Shown: positions 37,510 through 44,415 of the stretch, piece by piece | Numbering within the stretch: position 1 is the first letter of the stretch | How the letters are laid out: each line of letters opens with the position of its first letter | NCBI RefSeq assembly: GCF_009830945.1 | Contig: NZ_VWVV01000014.1 | Coordinates: forward strand, 1-64,000 | Direction: 5' to 3' | DNA: 64,000 bases | Origin: Nocardiopsis sp. FR4 | Lineage (GTDB): Bacteria; Actinomycetota; Actinomycetes; Streptosporangiales; Streptosporangiaceae | The notes under the pieces: generated by a model | Database searches by the model: none | What the model was told of the DNA's origin: nothing | What the model saw: only the letters and a program-made list of their open reading frames with translations | Made by a program: the position numbers and the translations under genes

Positions 37510-38364
37510 ATGGCCGACGGCGGCACGATGGCGCGGCTGGTCGCGCGGACGCTGGAACGCAGACACGTCACCCGGGCGGGCGTGACCCGGATCAGCGTCC
37601 TGGTGGCGGTGGGCGCGGCGGTCTGGTTCTCCCGGGCCGACGCGCTCGGCGGCCTGGCCGGGTCGGCCCTCCTCGGAGCGGTGCTCTTCTGCGACGCGGT
37701 CCGCGGGCGCATGCGCGCCGACCGCCGCGACGCGCTCACCCTGTGGCTCGCCGCCATGCTGTCGCAGCTGCGCGAGTACGCGGTCTACCTCGGTCTGGCG
37801 GCCGGAGCGGTGCTGGCCGGGGTCAACGGCGCGTGGGGCTGGGCCGCGGGCGCGCTCGTCGCCCTGGCCCTGCGCGACTCGCTCCTGGCGGCCGAGACCG
37901 CCCCGGCCGCCCCCGGGGCGGGCCGGACCCCGAAAGGGCCCGTGCCCCCCTCTCAGGGCCGCCAGGGCGGTTTCCTGAGTGCTCTGACGCCACAGCCTCC
38001 CCAGGGGCCCCGAAAGAGCGACCCGGACCTGACCTCCCGCCTGTTCGGCACCACGGTGGCCACGGCCCCGGGCGGCGTCGCCACCGGGGCGTCCGGGGCC
38101 GGGGGAGGGTCCGGGGAGTCGGGGAGGGTCGGGGACGGGAGGAGCGGACCCGCACGGCGCCCGGAGGCGTCCTCCTCGCCCGTGTCCGTGTCCGCGCCGG
38201 TCCACCACCTGGTGACCTTCTCCCAGCCCGTCCGCTTCGCGGTCATCGCGGTGACCGTCACGCTGTGGGACGCGCGGGTCGCCTTCGTCACCCTCATCTT
38301 CGGCTGCGCCATCGCGGTCACCGCGCGAGTCGTCGGCCCCACCGCCCCCGGAGTCCCGCGGTGA
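37510..38364 (+). CDS. Membrane protein of the polyol-phosphate module, unknown function
   Basis: A 284-residue membrane protein. Helices lie at about residues 22-60 and 95-125; a basic RGRMRADRRDALTLWLAAML is followed by LREYAVYLGLA, then a long low-complexity proline/glycine linker (about 130-225) and a final helix pair (about 240-275). The first half recalls the CDP-alcohol transferase-like part that precedes DUF5941 in related proteins, but I see no DGxxAR motif, so it is not an active transferase of that class. GGAGG precedes the ATG. It overlaps the next gene by GTGA. Confidence 0.65.
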   Translation: MADGGTMARLVARTLERRHVTRAGVTRISVLVAVGAAVWFSRADALGGLAGSALLGAVLFCDAVRGRMRADRRDALTLWLAAMLSQLREYAVYLGLAAGAVLAGVNGAWGWAAGALVALALRDSLLAAETAPAAPGAGRTPKGPVPPSQGRQGGFLSALTPQPPQGPRKSDPDLTSRLFGTTVATAPGGVATGASGAGGGSGESGRVGDGRSGPARRPEASSSPVSVSAPVHHLVTFSQPVRFAVIAVTVTLWDARVAFVTLIFGCAIAVTARVVGPTAPGVPR

Positions 38365-39104
38365 CGGCCGCCGACACCGGGCACACCGGGGCGGGGCCAC
38401 GGGAACGGCTCGATCCGACCGTCCCCGACCTGCGCCTCCTCCGTGACGACAGCCACATCTGCGCCCTGCTCGGCAGGCTCGCCCCGGGGGCGGTGCCGCC
38501 CCTGCTCCCGGCGCTGACGGGGGCGCTGGTCGTGGGAACCCTCCTCGTGGCGGGCCACGGACAGCTGGCAGGCATTACCCTGTTCGCACCGGTCGCTGCC
38601 CTGTTACTGTCCGGACCGGCCTCGGGCCATCCCCACGACGGACGGTTCGACTGGCTCGTGCCACCCGTCCTGCGCGTCACCGAGTACGGATACCTGGCGG
38701 TCCTGGGGCTGGCGTCCGGCGTACCGGGGTTCCTGGTGTCCGTACTCTTGATGGCGGTCGCCTGTCACCACCGGGACGACGCGGCACGTCCGGAGGCCGG
38801 AGTGGCCAGGCCGAGCGGTGTGCGCGCGGCGGCCCTGGGCTGGGACGGGCGGATGCTCGTCGTCTCGGCCGGGGGCGCGGTCCACGCGCTCACCGCGGCT
38901 TACGGCATACTCGCCGGATACCTGGTGCTCCTGCTCGTCCGCGAGGCCGTGCGCACCTGGAGCGCGACGCCGGTGGCCGACGTCCGCGACCGCTCCGGCG
39001 GCGGGAACGCCGACGAGGCCGACGGCCCGAGGGGCCCCGGCGACGCCCCGAACGGGCAGCCGGACGGGGGCCGACCGGCCGCTGGAACGACCGGGGAGGC
39101 ATGA
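38361..39104 (+). CDS. DUF5941 domain membrane protein
   Basis: A 247-residue membrane protein with helices at about residues 42-85, 105-135 and 163-193 and a hydrophilic glycine/aspartate-rich tail. The core (RVTEYGYLAVLGLASGVPGF, ACHHRDDAARPE, GWDGRMLVVSAGG) matches DUF5941, usually encoded beside or fused with nucleotidyltransferase/CDP-alcohol proteins in actinobacteria. Here it is a separate gene coupled to the previous one. Codon 82 is TTA, rare in such GC-rich DNA. The function is unknown. Confidence 0.72.
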   Translation: MTAADTGHTGAGPRERLDPTVPDLRLLRDDSHICALLGRLAPGAVPPLLPALTGALVVGTLLVAGHGQLAGITLFAPVAALLLSGPASGHPHDGRFDWLVPPVLRVTEYGYLAVLGLASGVPGFLVSVLLMAVACHHRDDAARPEAGVARPSGVRAAALGWDGRMLVVSAGGAVHALTAAYGILAGYLVLLLVREAVRTWSATPVADVRDRSGGGNADEADGPRGPGDAPNGQPDGGRPAAGTTGEA

Positions 39105-39137
39105 GAGCCTCCCCGACCTAAGGAGGAACACGCCCTC

Positions 39138-39869
39138 ATGCTCGGAATGGTTCTCGCCGCAGGCGCGGGGCGCCGGCTACGCCCCTACACCGACACGCTT
39201 CCCAAGGCCCTGGTCCCCGTCGACGGCGAGACCACCATCATGGACATCTCGCTGCGCAACCTGGCGGCCGCCGGGCTCACCGACGTCGTCGTGGTGGTCG
39301 GCTACCGCGCCGAGGCGGTCGAGGCGCGCAAGGAGGCCCTGGAGGAGCGCCACGGCGTCAAGCTCACCCTCAGCTACAACGACAAGGCCGAGGAGTGGAA
39401 CAACGCCTACTCCCTGTGGACCGCGCGCGAGTTCTTCTCCGAGGGCGTCCTCCTGGTCAACGGCGACACGGTGCACCCCGTGAGTGTCGAGGAAACGCTA
39501 CTCGCCGCCAGGGGGCCGGAACTCCTCCTCGCGGTGGACAACGTGAAAAGCCTTGCTGACGAGGAGATGAAGGTGACCCTCGACGAGGGGGGCCACCTGC
39601 GCCGCATCACCAAGCTCATGGACCCGGCCGCCGCCGCGGGCGAGTACATCGGCGCCACCCTCATCGAGGGCTCCCTGGACGCCCGCCTCGCCGACGCGCT
39701 CAGGGCCACCTGGGAGCGCGACCCGCAGCTGTACTACGAGGACGGCTACCAGGAGCTGGTCAACCGCGGGGAGAAGGTCTCCGTGGCGCCGATCGGCGAG
39801 GTCGACTGGGTGGAGGTCGACAACCACGACGACCTGGCCAAGGCGAGGGAGATCGCGTGCCGCTACTAG
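39138..39869 (+). CDS. Sugar/polyol-phosphate nucleotidyltransferase (LicC/IPCT-like)
   Basis: A 243-residue GT-A-fold nucleotidyltransferase. GMVLAAGAGRRLRPYTDTLP then KALVPV is the nucleotide-binding loop; LVNGDTVHP holds a metal aspartate; YNDKAEEWNNAYSLW and MKVTLDEGGHLRRITKLMDP resemble phosphocholine (LicC) and inositol-1-phosphate cytidylyltransferases. It probably forms a CDP-alcohol for the downstream phosphotransferase. AAGGAGG is 11 bases before the ATG. It overlaps the next gene by 13 bases. Confidence 0.85.
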   Translation: MLGMVLAAGAGRRLRPYTDTLPKALVPVDGETTIMDISLRNLAAAGLTDVVVVVGYRAEAVEARKEALEERHGVKLTLSYNDKAEEWNNAYSLWTAREFFSEGVLLVNGDTVHPVSVEETLLAARGPELLLAVDNVKSLADEEMKVTLDEGGHLRRITKLMDPAAAAGEYIGATLIEGSLDARLADALRATWERDPQLYYEDGYQELVNRGEKVSVAPIGEVDWVEVDNHDDLAKAREIACRY

Positions 39870-40924
39870 CCCGTATGCTCCCCTCCCCGCTGGCGATCGA
39901 CGTCCGGCGCGGAGCCGTCGCCTCCCTGGGCTCGGTGCTCGCCGACCGGCGCATCGCCACCGAGGGGCGCATCGCCGTGGCCGTGGGCCCGGGACAGGGC
40001 GCGCAGATCGCGGCCGACCTGGACCTGCCCCACTGCGAGATCTTCCGTGTGGACGAGGGCACTGTCGACGCCGCCACCGAGCTGGGCAAGAAGCTGCGCT
40101 CGGGCGCCTACGAGGCGGTCGCCGGGATCGGCGGCGGCAAGACCATCGACGTCACCAAGTTCGCCGCCACCATGGCGGGGATCCCCATGGTGGCCGTGGC
40201 CACCAATCTCGCCCACGACGGCATCGCCTCCCCGGTCAGCTCGCTGGAGCACGAGGGGGGCAAGCCCTCCATCGGCGTGACCATGCCCATCGCCGTGGTC
40301 ATCGACCTCGACTACGTGCGCTCGGCCCCCTCCCACCTGGTGCGCTCGGGCGTCGGCGACGTGGTCAGCAACATCTCCGCCATCGAGGACTGGGAACTGG
40401 CCGGCCGGGTGAACGGCGAGCCGGTGGACGGCATGTCCGTCACCTTCGCCCGGGTCGCTGCCGAGGCGGTCCTGCACCGGCCCGACTCGGTGGACTCCGA
40501 CGCCTTCCTCACGGTGCTCGCCGAGGGCCTGGTGCTCTCGGGCATGGCCATGTCGGTGGCCGGGTCCAGCCGCCCGGCCAGCGGCGCGTGCCACGAGGTC
40601 CTGCACGCGGTCACCCAGCTCTACCCGGGTACCAGCAACCACGGCGAACTCGCCGGGCTGGGCGCGCTGTACGCCTCCTTCCTGCGCGTGCGGCACCTGG
40701 ACTGGCCCGAGGCCCGCATGCGGGAGATCCGCGACTGCCTGGTCCGCCACGAGCTGCCCGTGGCGCCCTCCGACGTCGGCCTCGACGAGGAGGCGTTCAC
40801 GCGCGCGGTGGTCCGCGCCCCCGACACCCGTCCGGGGCGGTTCACCATCCTGGAACACCTGAACCTCTCCGAGGACGAGATCGGACGGAGTGTCAAGGAC
40901 TATGTCGAAGCCGTCGGTCGCTGA
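39857..40924 (+). CDS. sn-glycerol-1-phosphate dehydrogenase-like iron-containing alcohol dehydrogenase
   Basis: A 355-residue NAD(P)-dependent dehydrogenase of the EgsA/AraM family (Fe-ADH_2). GIGGGKTIDVTKFAA binds the nucleotide; NLAHDGIASPVSS, GVGDVVSN (metal Asp), SRPASGACHEVLHAV and NHGELAGLG (metal His) are the signatures of sn-glycerol-1-phosphate dehydrogenase, which reduces dihydroxyacetone phosphate. Archaea use it for lipids; in bacteria AraM is the known example. GAGGGAG is 7 bases before the GTG; an ATG at 39875 is possible. Its neighbours suggest that its product is activated or transferred by the CDP-alcohol enzymes. The exact substrate is inferred. Confidence 0.87.
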   Translation: MPLLARMLPSPLAIDVRRGAVASLGSVLADRRIATEGRIAVAVGPGQGAQIAADLDLPHCEIFRVDEGTVDAATELGKKLRSGAYEAVAGIGGGKTIDVTKFAATMAGIPMVAVATNLAHDGIASPVSSLEHEGGKPSIGVTMPIAVVIDLDYVRSAPSHLVRSGVGDVVSNISAIEDWELAGRVNGEPVDGMSVTFARVAAEAVLHRPDSVDSDAFLTVLAEGLVLSGMAMSVAGSSRPASGACHEVLHAVTQLYPGTSNHGELAGLGALYASFLRVRHLDWPEARMREIRDCLVRHELPVAPSDVGLDEEAFTRAVVRAPDTRPGRFTILEHLNLSEDEIGRSVKDYVEAVGR

Positions 40925-41672
40925 GGTCAGGGCAGGCGGCCAGCCCCCCGGCATCAAGGAGAGGACCAACGAGGAGCACTGGGCGGGGCGCCTCTACATG
41001 CGCGACCTCTCCCCGTACCTGAGCACCGTCTTCGTGCGGCTCGGCGTCCCCCCGAACCCGATCACCTACCTGATGATGGCCTCCGGCGTGCTGGCCGGGG
41101 TCGTGGTCGCCTTCGGCGGCCTGTGGTCGGCCCTGGCGGCCGCGCTCCTCGTGCAGGTGTACCTGCTGCTGGACTGCTCCGACGGCGAGGTCGCCCGCTA
41201 CACCGGCCGCACCAGCGTGGCCGGGATCTACCTGGACCGCATCGGCCACTACGTGGCCGAGATCGCGCTCCTGGTCGGCCTGGGCGTGCGCGCCCAGGGC
41301 GCGTGGGAACCCGGCGGCTGGGTCGTGCTGGGCATGACCGCCGCCCTCGGTGTCGCGCTGATCAAGGCCGAGACCGACAACGTGGTGGTGGCGCGCGCCA
41401 AGGCGGGACTGCCCGAGAAGGTCTCCGACGAGGCGATGCGCCCGCGCTCCTCGGGCCTGAGCCTGGCCCGCCGGGCCGCCTCGGCTCTGAGGGTGCACCG
41501 GCTCATCCAGGCCGTCGAACTGTCCCTGATCGTCGTCGTGGCGGCCGTCGTGGACGCGGTCGCGGGCGACCTGGCCGCCACCCGGGTCCTGGTGGCGGCG
41601 TGCGCGGCGGTGGGGGTGCTCATGAGCGCCGCCCACTTCGTGAGCGTGCTCGCCTCACGGCGCCTCGAATGA
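40902..41672 (+). CDS. CDP-alcohol phosphatidyltransferase family protein with variant motif
   Basis: A 256-residue membrane enzyme with about six helices. The CDP-alcohol phosphotransferase motif is readable as D-C-S-DG-EV-AR-x8-G-IYL-D-RIG-H: the first three aspartates are kept but the fourth, which acts as base and metal ligand in characterised members, is histidine (LDRIGHYV). The N-terminal NEEHWAGRLYMRDLSPYLS lies on the cytoplasmic side. It overlaps the dehydrogenase gene by 23 bases. It is expected to transfer an alcohol phosphate from a CDP-alcohol to an acceptor, possibly a lipid or glycan. Confidence 0.87.
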   Translation: MSKPSVAEVRAGGQPPGIKERTNEEHWAGRLYMRDLSPYLSTVFVRLGVPPNPITYLMMASGVLAGVVVAFGGLWSALAAALLVQVYLLLDCSDGEVARYTGRTSVAGIYLDRIGHYVAEIALLVGLGVRAQGAWEPGGWVVLGMTAALGVALIKAETDNVVVARAKAGLPEKVSDEAMRPRSSGLSLARRAASALRVHRLIQAVELSLIVVVAAVVDAVAGDLAATRVLVAACAAVGVLMSAAHFVSVLASRRLE

Positions 41673-41699
41673 TCTCCAGATGACACGGACAACGCGCCA

Positions 41700-41715
41700 G
41701 TGACGTTGACGTCAC
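41700..41715. promoter_or_regulatory. 16-bp palindrome GTGACGT-TG-ACGTCAC
   Basis: Perfect 7-base arms around a 2-base centre, 28 bases after the CDP-alcohol transferase gene and just before a terminator. It resembles a dimeric regulator site, and its placement is upstream of the GT2 promoter. Confidence 0.45.
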
Positions 41716-41718
41716 AAA

Positions 41719-41752
41719 TGGGGCCGTGCAGGTTACCCTGTTCACGGCCCCA
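41719..41752 (+). terminator. Terminator closing the polyol-phosphate operon
   Basis: A two-part stem: 10 bp (41719-41728 with 41743-41752) and an inner 4 bp (CAGG with CCTG) around a TTAC loop, followed by a T-rich stretch (41753-41788). It is one of few hairpins here with a T-rich tail. Confidence 0.85.
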
Positions 41753-41776
41753 TGTACCTTCCATTTATTCTTTCGT

Positions 41777-41782
41777 TAGTCT
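41777..41782 (+). promoter_or_regulatory. -10 box before the GT2 gene (possible leaderless upstream ORF)
   Basis: TAGTCT ends 6 bases before a GTG at 41789. This GTG opens a 24-codon frame that overlaps the GT2 start, not the GT2 frame itself. Confidence 0.42.
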
Positions 41783-41788
41783 GTTTCT

Positions 41789-41863
41789 GTGAGCGTTGGG
41801 ACGAGTCCACTCTCCAGAAACGTGTCGTCCACTGAACGGTCGCAAGCATGGCCACACCCGTGA
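41789..41863 (+). CDS. Possible leaderless 24-residue upstream ORF
   Basis: GTG-initiated frame with predicted product MSVGTSPLSRNV, then SSTERSQAWPHP, ending in TGA 15 bases inside the GT2 gene. It sits where a leaderless start would be expected after TAGTCT. The GT2 ATG at 41848 has no obvious ribosome site, so coupling through this frame is a possible explanation. No homology is claimed. Confidence 0.3.
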   Translation: MSVGTSPLSRNVSSTERSQAWPHP

Positions 41864-42861
41864 CTCCGCCCTCGTCCAGCTCCGGAAACCCCGAAGTCGG
41901 GGTTTCGCCGGGAGCCCCCGAGACGCGGGAGCAGCCCCGAGTGTCTGAGGAGGAGCGCTTCCGGGCTCCCAGATCCGAACGGAGCCGCCCCCCGGTGTCC
42001 GCGCCAACCCTGTCCTGCGTCGTGCTCACGATGGGCAACCGCCCCGCCGAGCTGCGCCGGGCGATCACCAGTGTGTTCGAGCAGGAGGGCGCGGACGTCG
42101 AGGTCGTGGTGGTCGGCAACGGCGCGGACCTGCCTGAGCTGCCCGGCGGGGTCAAGCAGGTGCGCCTGCCGGAGAACGTGGGCATCCCCGAGGGGCGCAA
42201 CCACGGCGTGCGGGCCACCAGCGGCGACGTGATCCTCTTCCTGGACGACGACGGCTGGTACCGCTCCACCGACCTGGCCCGCCACGTGCGCGAGCGCTTC
42301 GCCGCCGACCCCTCCCTGGGGGCCCTGTCCTTCCGGATCGCCGACCCCGACGGCGGACCCGACCAGCGCCGCCACGTGCCCCGCCTGCGCGTGGGCGACT
42401 CCCGCAGGTCGAGCGTGGTGACCACGTTCCTGGGCGGGGCGTGCGCGATCCGCCGCACGGCCTTCGAGGCCGGGGGAGGACTGCCCGGCGACTTCTTCTA
42501 CGCCCACGAGGAGACCGACCTGGCCTGGCGGATCATGGACGCGGGCTACGGGATCGAGTACGACGCCGAGGCGGTGATGTACCACCCGGCGGTGGCGCCC
42601 ACCCGCCACGAGAACTTCTACCGGCTCAACGCGCGCAACCGGGTGTGGCTGGCCCGGCGCAACCTGCCCTGGCTGCTCGCCCTGGTCTACCTGACCGTCT
42701 GGGTGGGGCTGACCGTGCTGCGCGAACGCGACCGGAGCGCGCTGCGCTCGTGGTTCGCCGGTTTCCGTGAGGGCTGGAGCCAGGACGCCGGGCCCCGCAC
42801 CCCGATCAGCTGGGCGACCGCCTGGCGGATGACCCGGGCGGGGCGTCCGCCGATCATCTGA
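41848..42861 (+). CDS. GT2 glycosyltransferase
   Basis: A 337-residue family 2 glycosyltransferase. After a polar, proline/serine-rich stretch of about 50 residues, TLSCVVLTMGNRPAELRRAI starts the GT-A domain. LDDDGWYR is the DxD motif, and FFYAHEETDLAWRIMDAG the acceptor-side motif. A C-terminal hydrophobic segment (LPWLLALVYLTVWVGLTVL) anchors it to the membrane. No Shine-Dalgarno is seen at this ATG, so a downstream start (for example GTG near codon 50) cannot be excluded. It follows the terminator of the polyol-phosphate operon and may glycosylate the same polymer. Confidence 0.87.
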   Translation: MATPVTPPSSSSGNPEVGVSPGAPETREQPRVSEEERFRAPRSERSRPPVSAPTLSCVVLTMGNRPAELRRAITSVFEQEGADVEVVVVGNGADLPELPGGVKQVRLPENVGIPEGRNHGVRATSGDVILFLDDDGWYRSTDLARHVRERFAADPSLGALSFRIADPDGGPDQRRHVPRLRVGDSRRSSVVTTFLGGACAIRRTAFEAGGGLPGDFFYAHEETDLAWRIMDAGYGIEYDAEAVMYHPAVAPTRHENFYRLNARNRVWLARRNLPWLLALVYLTVWVGLTVLRERDRSALRSWFAGFREGWSQDAGPRTPISWATAWRMTRAGRPPII

Positions 42862-43035
42862 TCCGCCCCCGCGCGGCGCGCCCGCGGGGTCCCGGCTCCG
42901 CGGGGGGTGGTCGGCGCGCCTTCCGGTTCGGCCGGTGCCGGTCGTGCGCAGGGTGTGGAAAGCCCTCCTGGGCGCGGACGCGGGAGGTAGGTTGCTGCTG
43001 AGGCGACAGCGGCTTCCAGATCCGAAGGCGGGGCG

Positions 43036-43395
43036 ATGGCCGTGTCCGAGCGACCCCCGGTCCAGGCGTCCGAGAGCCTTCCTGTTCCTCGCCCGGCGTC
43101 CGACCCCGGGGCCCCGCGCGGGGCCCCGGCCCGGACCACCCCCTCCCGCCTGCGCGGTTCCGACCGCCGGCTCGTCGAGGCGGGCACCGATGCCCAGACC
43201 GGACAGGCCCCGGGGCCGCCGTGGCAGTTCCGCCCGTCCCGGGCTCGGTCCGCGGAGATCCGCGGGCGCCCCGATGCGGCCCGCGGACACGAGGAACTGC
43301 TGTCCGCGGTGGAACAGGGGCGCCCGGACAGCCGCCAGGCGGTCGCGGAGGTCTCCCGCGTCCCGGCCCGGGCCGACGAGCGGCTCGGCGAGTGA
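43036..43395 (+). CDS. Hypothetical protein, 119 residues
   Basis: A polar, proline/arginine-rich protein with no recognisable domain, signal or membrane segment. It is supported by strong third-position GC and a GAAGGCGGGG ribosome-like site before the ATG. A TAGGTT -10 candidate lies at 42988-42993. The C-terminal half (HEELLSAVEQGRPDSRQAVA) is the most protein-like. It could still be a chance frame. Confidence 0.45.
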   Translation: MAVSERPPVQASESLPVPRPASDPGAPRGAPARTTPSRLRGSDRRLVEAGTDAQTGQAPGPPWQFRPSRARSAEIRGRPDAARGHEELLSAVEQGRPDSRQAVAEVSRVPARADERLGE

Positions 43396-43761
43396 GCGCG
43401 TGGACCCGGTGCTTCGAACCCCCGGCCCCGCCGAGACCGGGCGGCCGGCCTCGGAGCCCGCGGCCACGGGGGCCGGGGCCGACCAGACGGGACTTCCCCG
43501 GGACCGTCCGGAGGGCCTGCGTCAGTTCCCGCCGGGCACCGGTCGTCCGGCGGGCACCGGAGCCCCCCTCGCTCGTCAGCCCTCGGAGAGGGTGGCTGTT
43601 ACGGGTAGACTGTTGCCGCTTGACAATAGTTGAACCAGTCGGCATTGTGAGCACTTGGAAAGCCCGCCCGCAAGGCGGTCGCGACCCCGGGCAGTGCGGG
43701 GACGCGGAGGTTCCACCCACGGTGGCACCGGGCTGACCGTCCCGACCGCGCCCCTTCGGCC
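43396..43761. other. Intergenic region between the hypothetical gene and marR
   Basis: This 366-bp stretch has no convincing gene. It contains TTGACA (43620-43625) with CATTGT 17 bases downstream (43643-43648), a sigma-70-like promoter pointing right although no right-facing gene follows closely, and a 5-bp GTGG-type hairpin near 43715. A 78-codon frame starting at 43400 is proline-rich and unsupported. Confidence 0.35.
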
Positions 43762-44253
43762 TCAGGCCGTACGGAACGCCGGTCGTTCGGGGCTGTCGGA
43801 GTGCTCACCGGAGCGGCTCGCCGCCTCGCGGAAGGACGTGAGTCCTTCCAGCAGCATCGCCCGCTTTCGCGGGGGCATGCGGGCGATGACCTCGTGGAGT
43901 TCCGCCTCCCTGCGCGCCCGGAGGTCGCGGAGGAAGGAACGGCCGCTCTCGCTCAGCCAGAGCCGCAGCTCCCGACGGCTGTTCGGACTCGGTGTCCGCT
44001 GGACGAAACCGACCGCCTGGAGGCGGTCGCACAACCTGCTCACGGACGGAGGGGTGGAGCCCAGGCGCTCGGTGACAGTACGCAGGTTCACACCGTCCTC
44101 TCCCTCCAGGATGAAGAGGACCTTGAGTTGCGGGGGGGAGACGGGTGAGGAAGCGATCTCGCGTCCGCGCCCCCAGAGCACTTCCATCAGTTCGGTGACG
44201 GCGGAGGCCGCACGGGCCGCCTCAGCCGCTTGTTCCTGCGATTCAGGACTCAC
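43762..44253 (-). CDS. MarR family transcriptional regulator
   Basis: A 163-residue winged-helix regulator. The recognition-helix region reads NLRTVTERLGSTPPSVSRLC, followed by the wing (GFVQRTPSPNSRRELRLWLS). Helical ends would form the dimer. It is divergent from the SpoIIE-type phosphatase gene, with 162 bp between starts, so it may control that gene or the stressosome chain. TAATTT about 18-23 bases upstream of its GTG is a possible -10. The ligand is unknown. Confidence 0.9.
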   Translation of the reverse strand: MSPESQEQAAEAARAASAVTELMEVLWGRGREIASSPVSPPQLKVLFILEGEDGVNLRTVTERLGSTPPSVSRLCDRLQAVGFVQRTPSPNSRRELRLWLSESGRSFLRDLRARREAELHEVIARMPPRKRAMLLEGLTSFREAASRSGEHSDSPERPAFRTA

Positions 44254-44415
44254 TTTCCACTCTCACGAAATTACGTCTGTGAGCGGTACCCGGCCGTGCT
44301 CGGCGAGCGGGTATCTCTACGACCATAACGGAACACCCGGTTTCATGTCCGCTGACCGTGCCCGTGCCGGTACGGCGGCACCTTCTTCTGGCACAGAAAA
44401 CGCAGGTCGACCACA

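Noticed and set aside
43400..43633. A 77-residue frame after the 119-residue hypothetical gene
   Set aside because: It is proline/arginine-rich without a ribosome site, and ends inside an apparent promoter.
44309..44314. GGGTAT as a possible sigma B-type -10 before the SpoIIE gene
   Set aside because: No GTTT-like -35 occurs 13-16 bases upstream, so the match is too weak to call.
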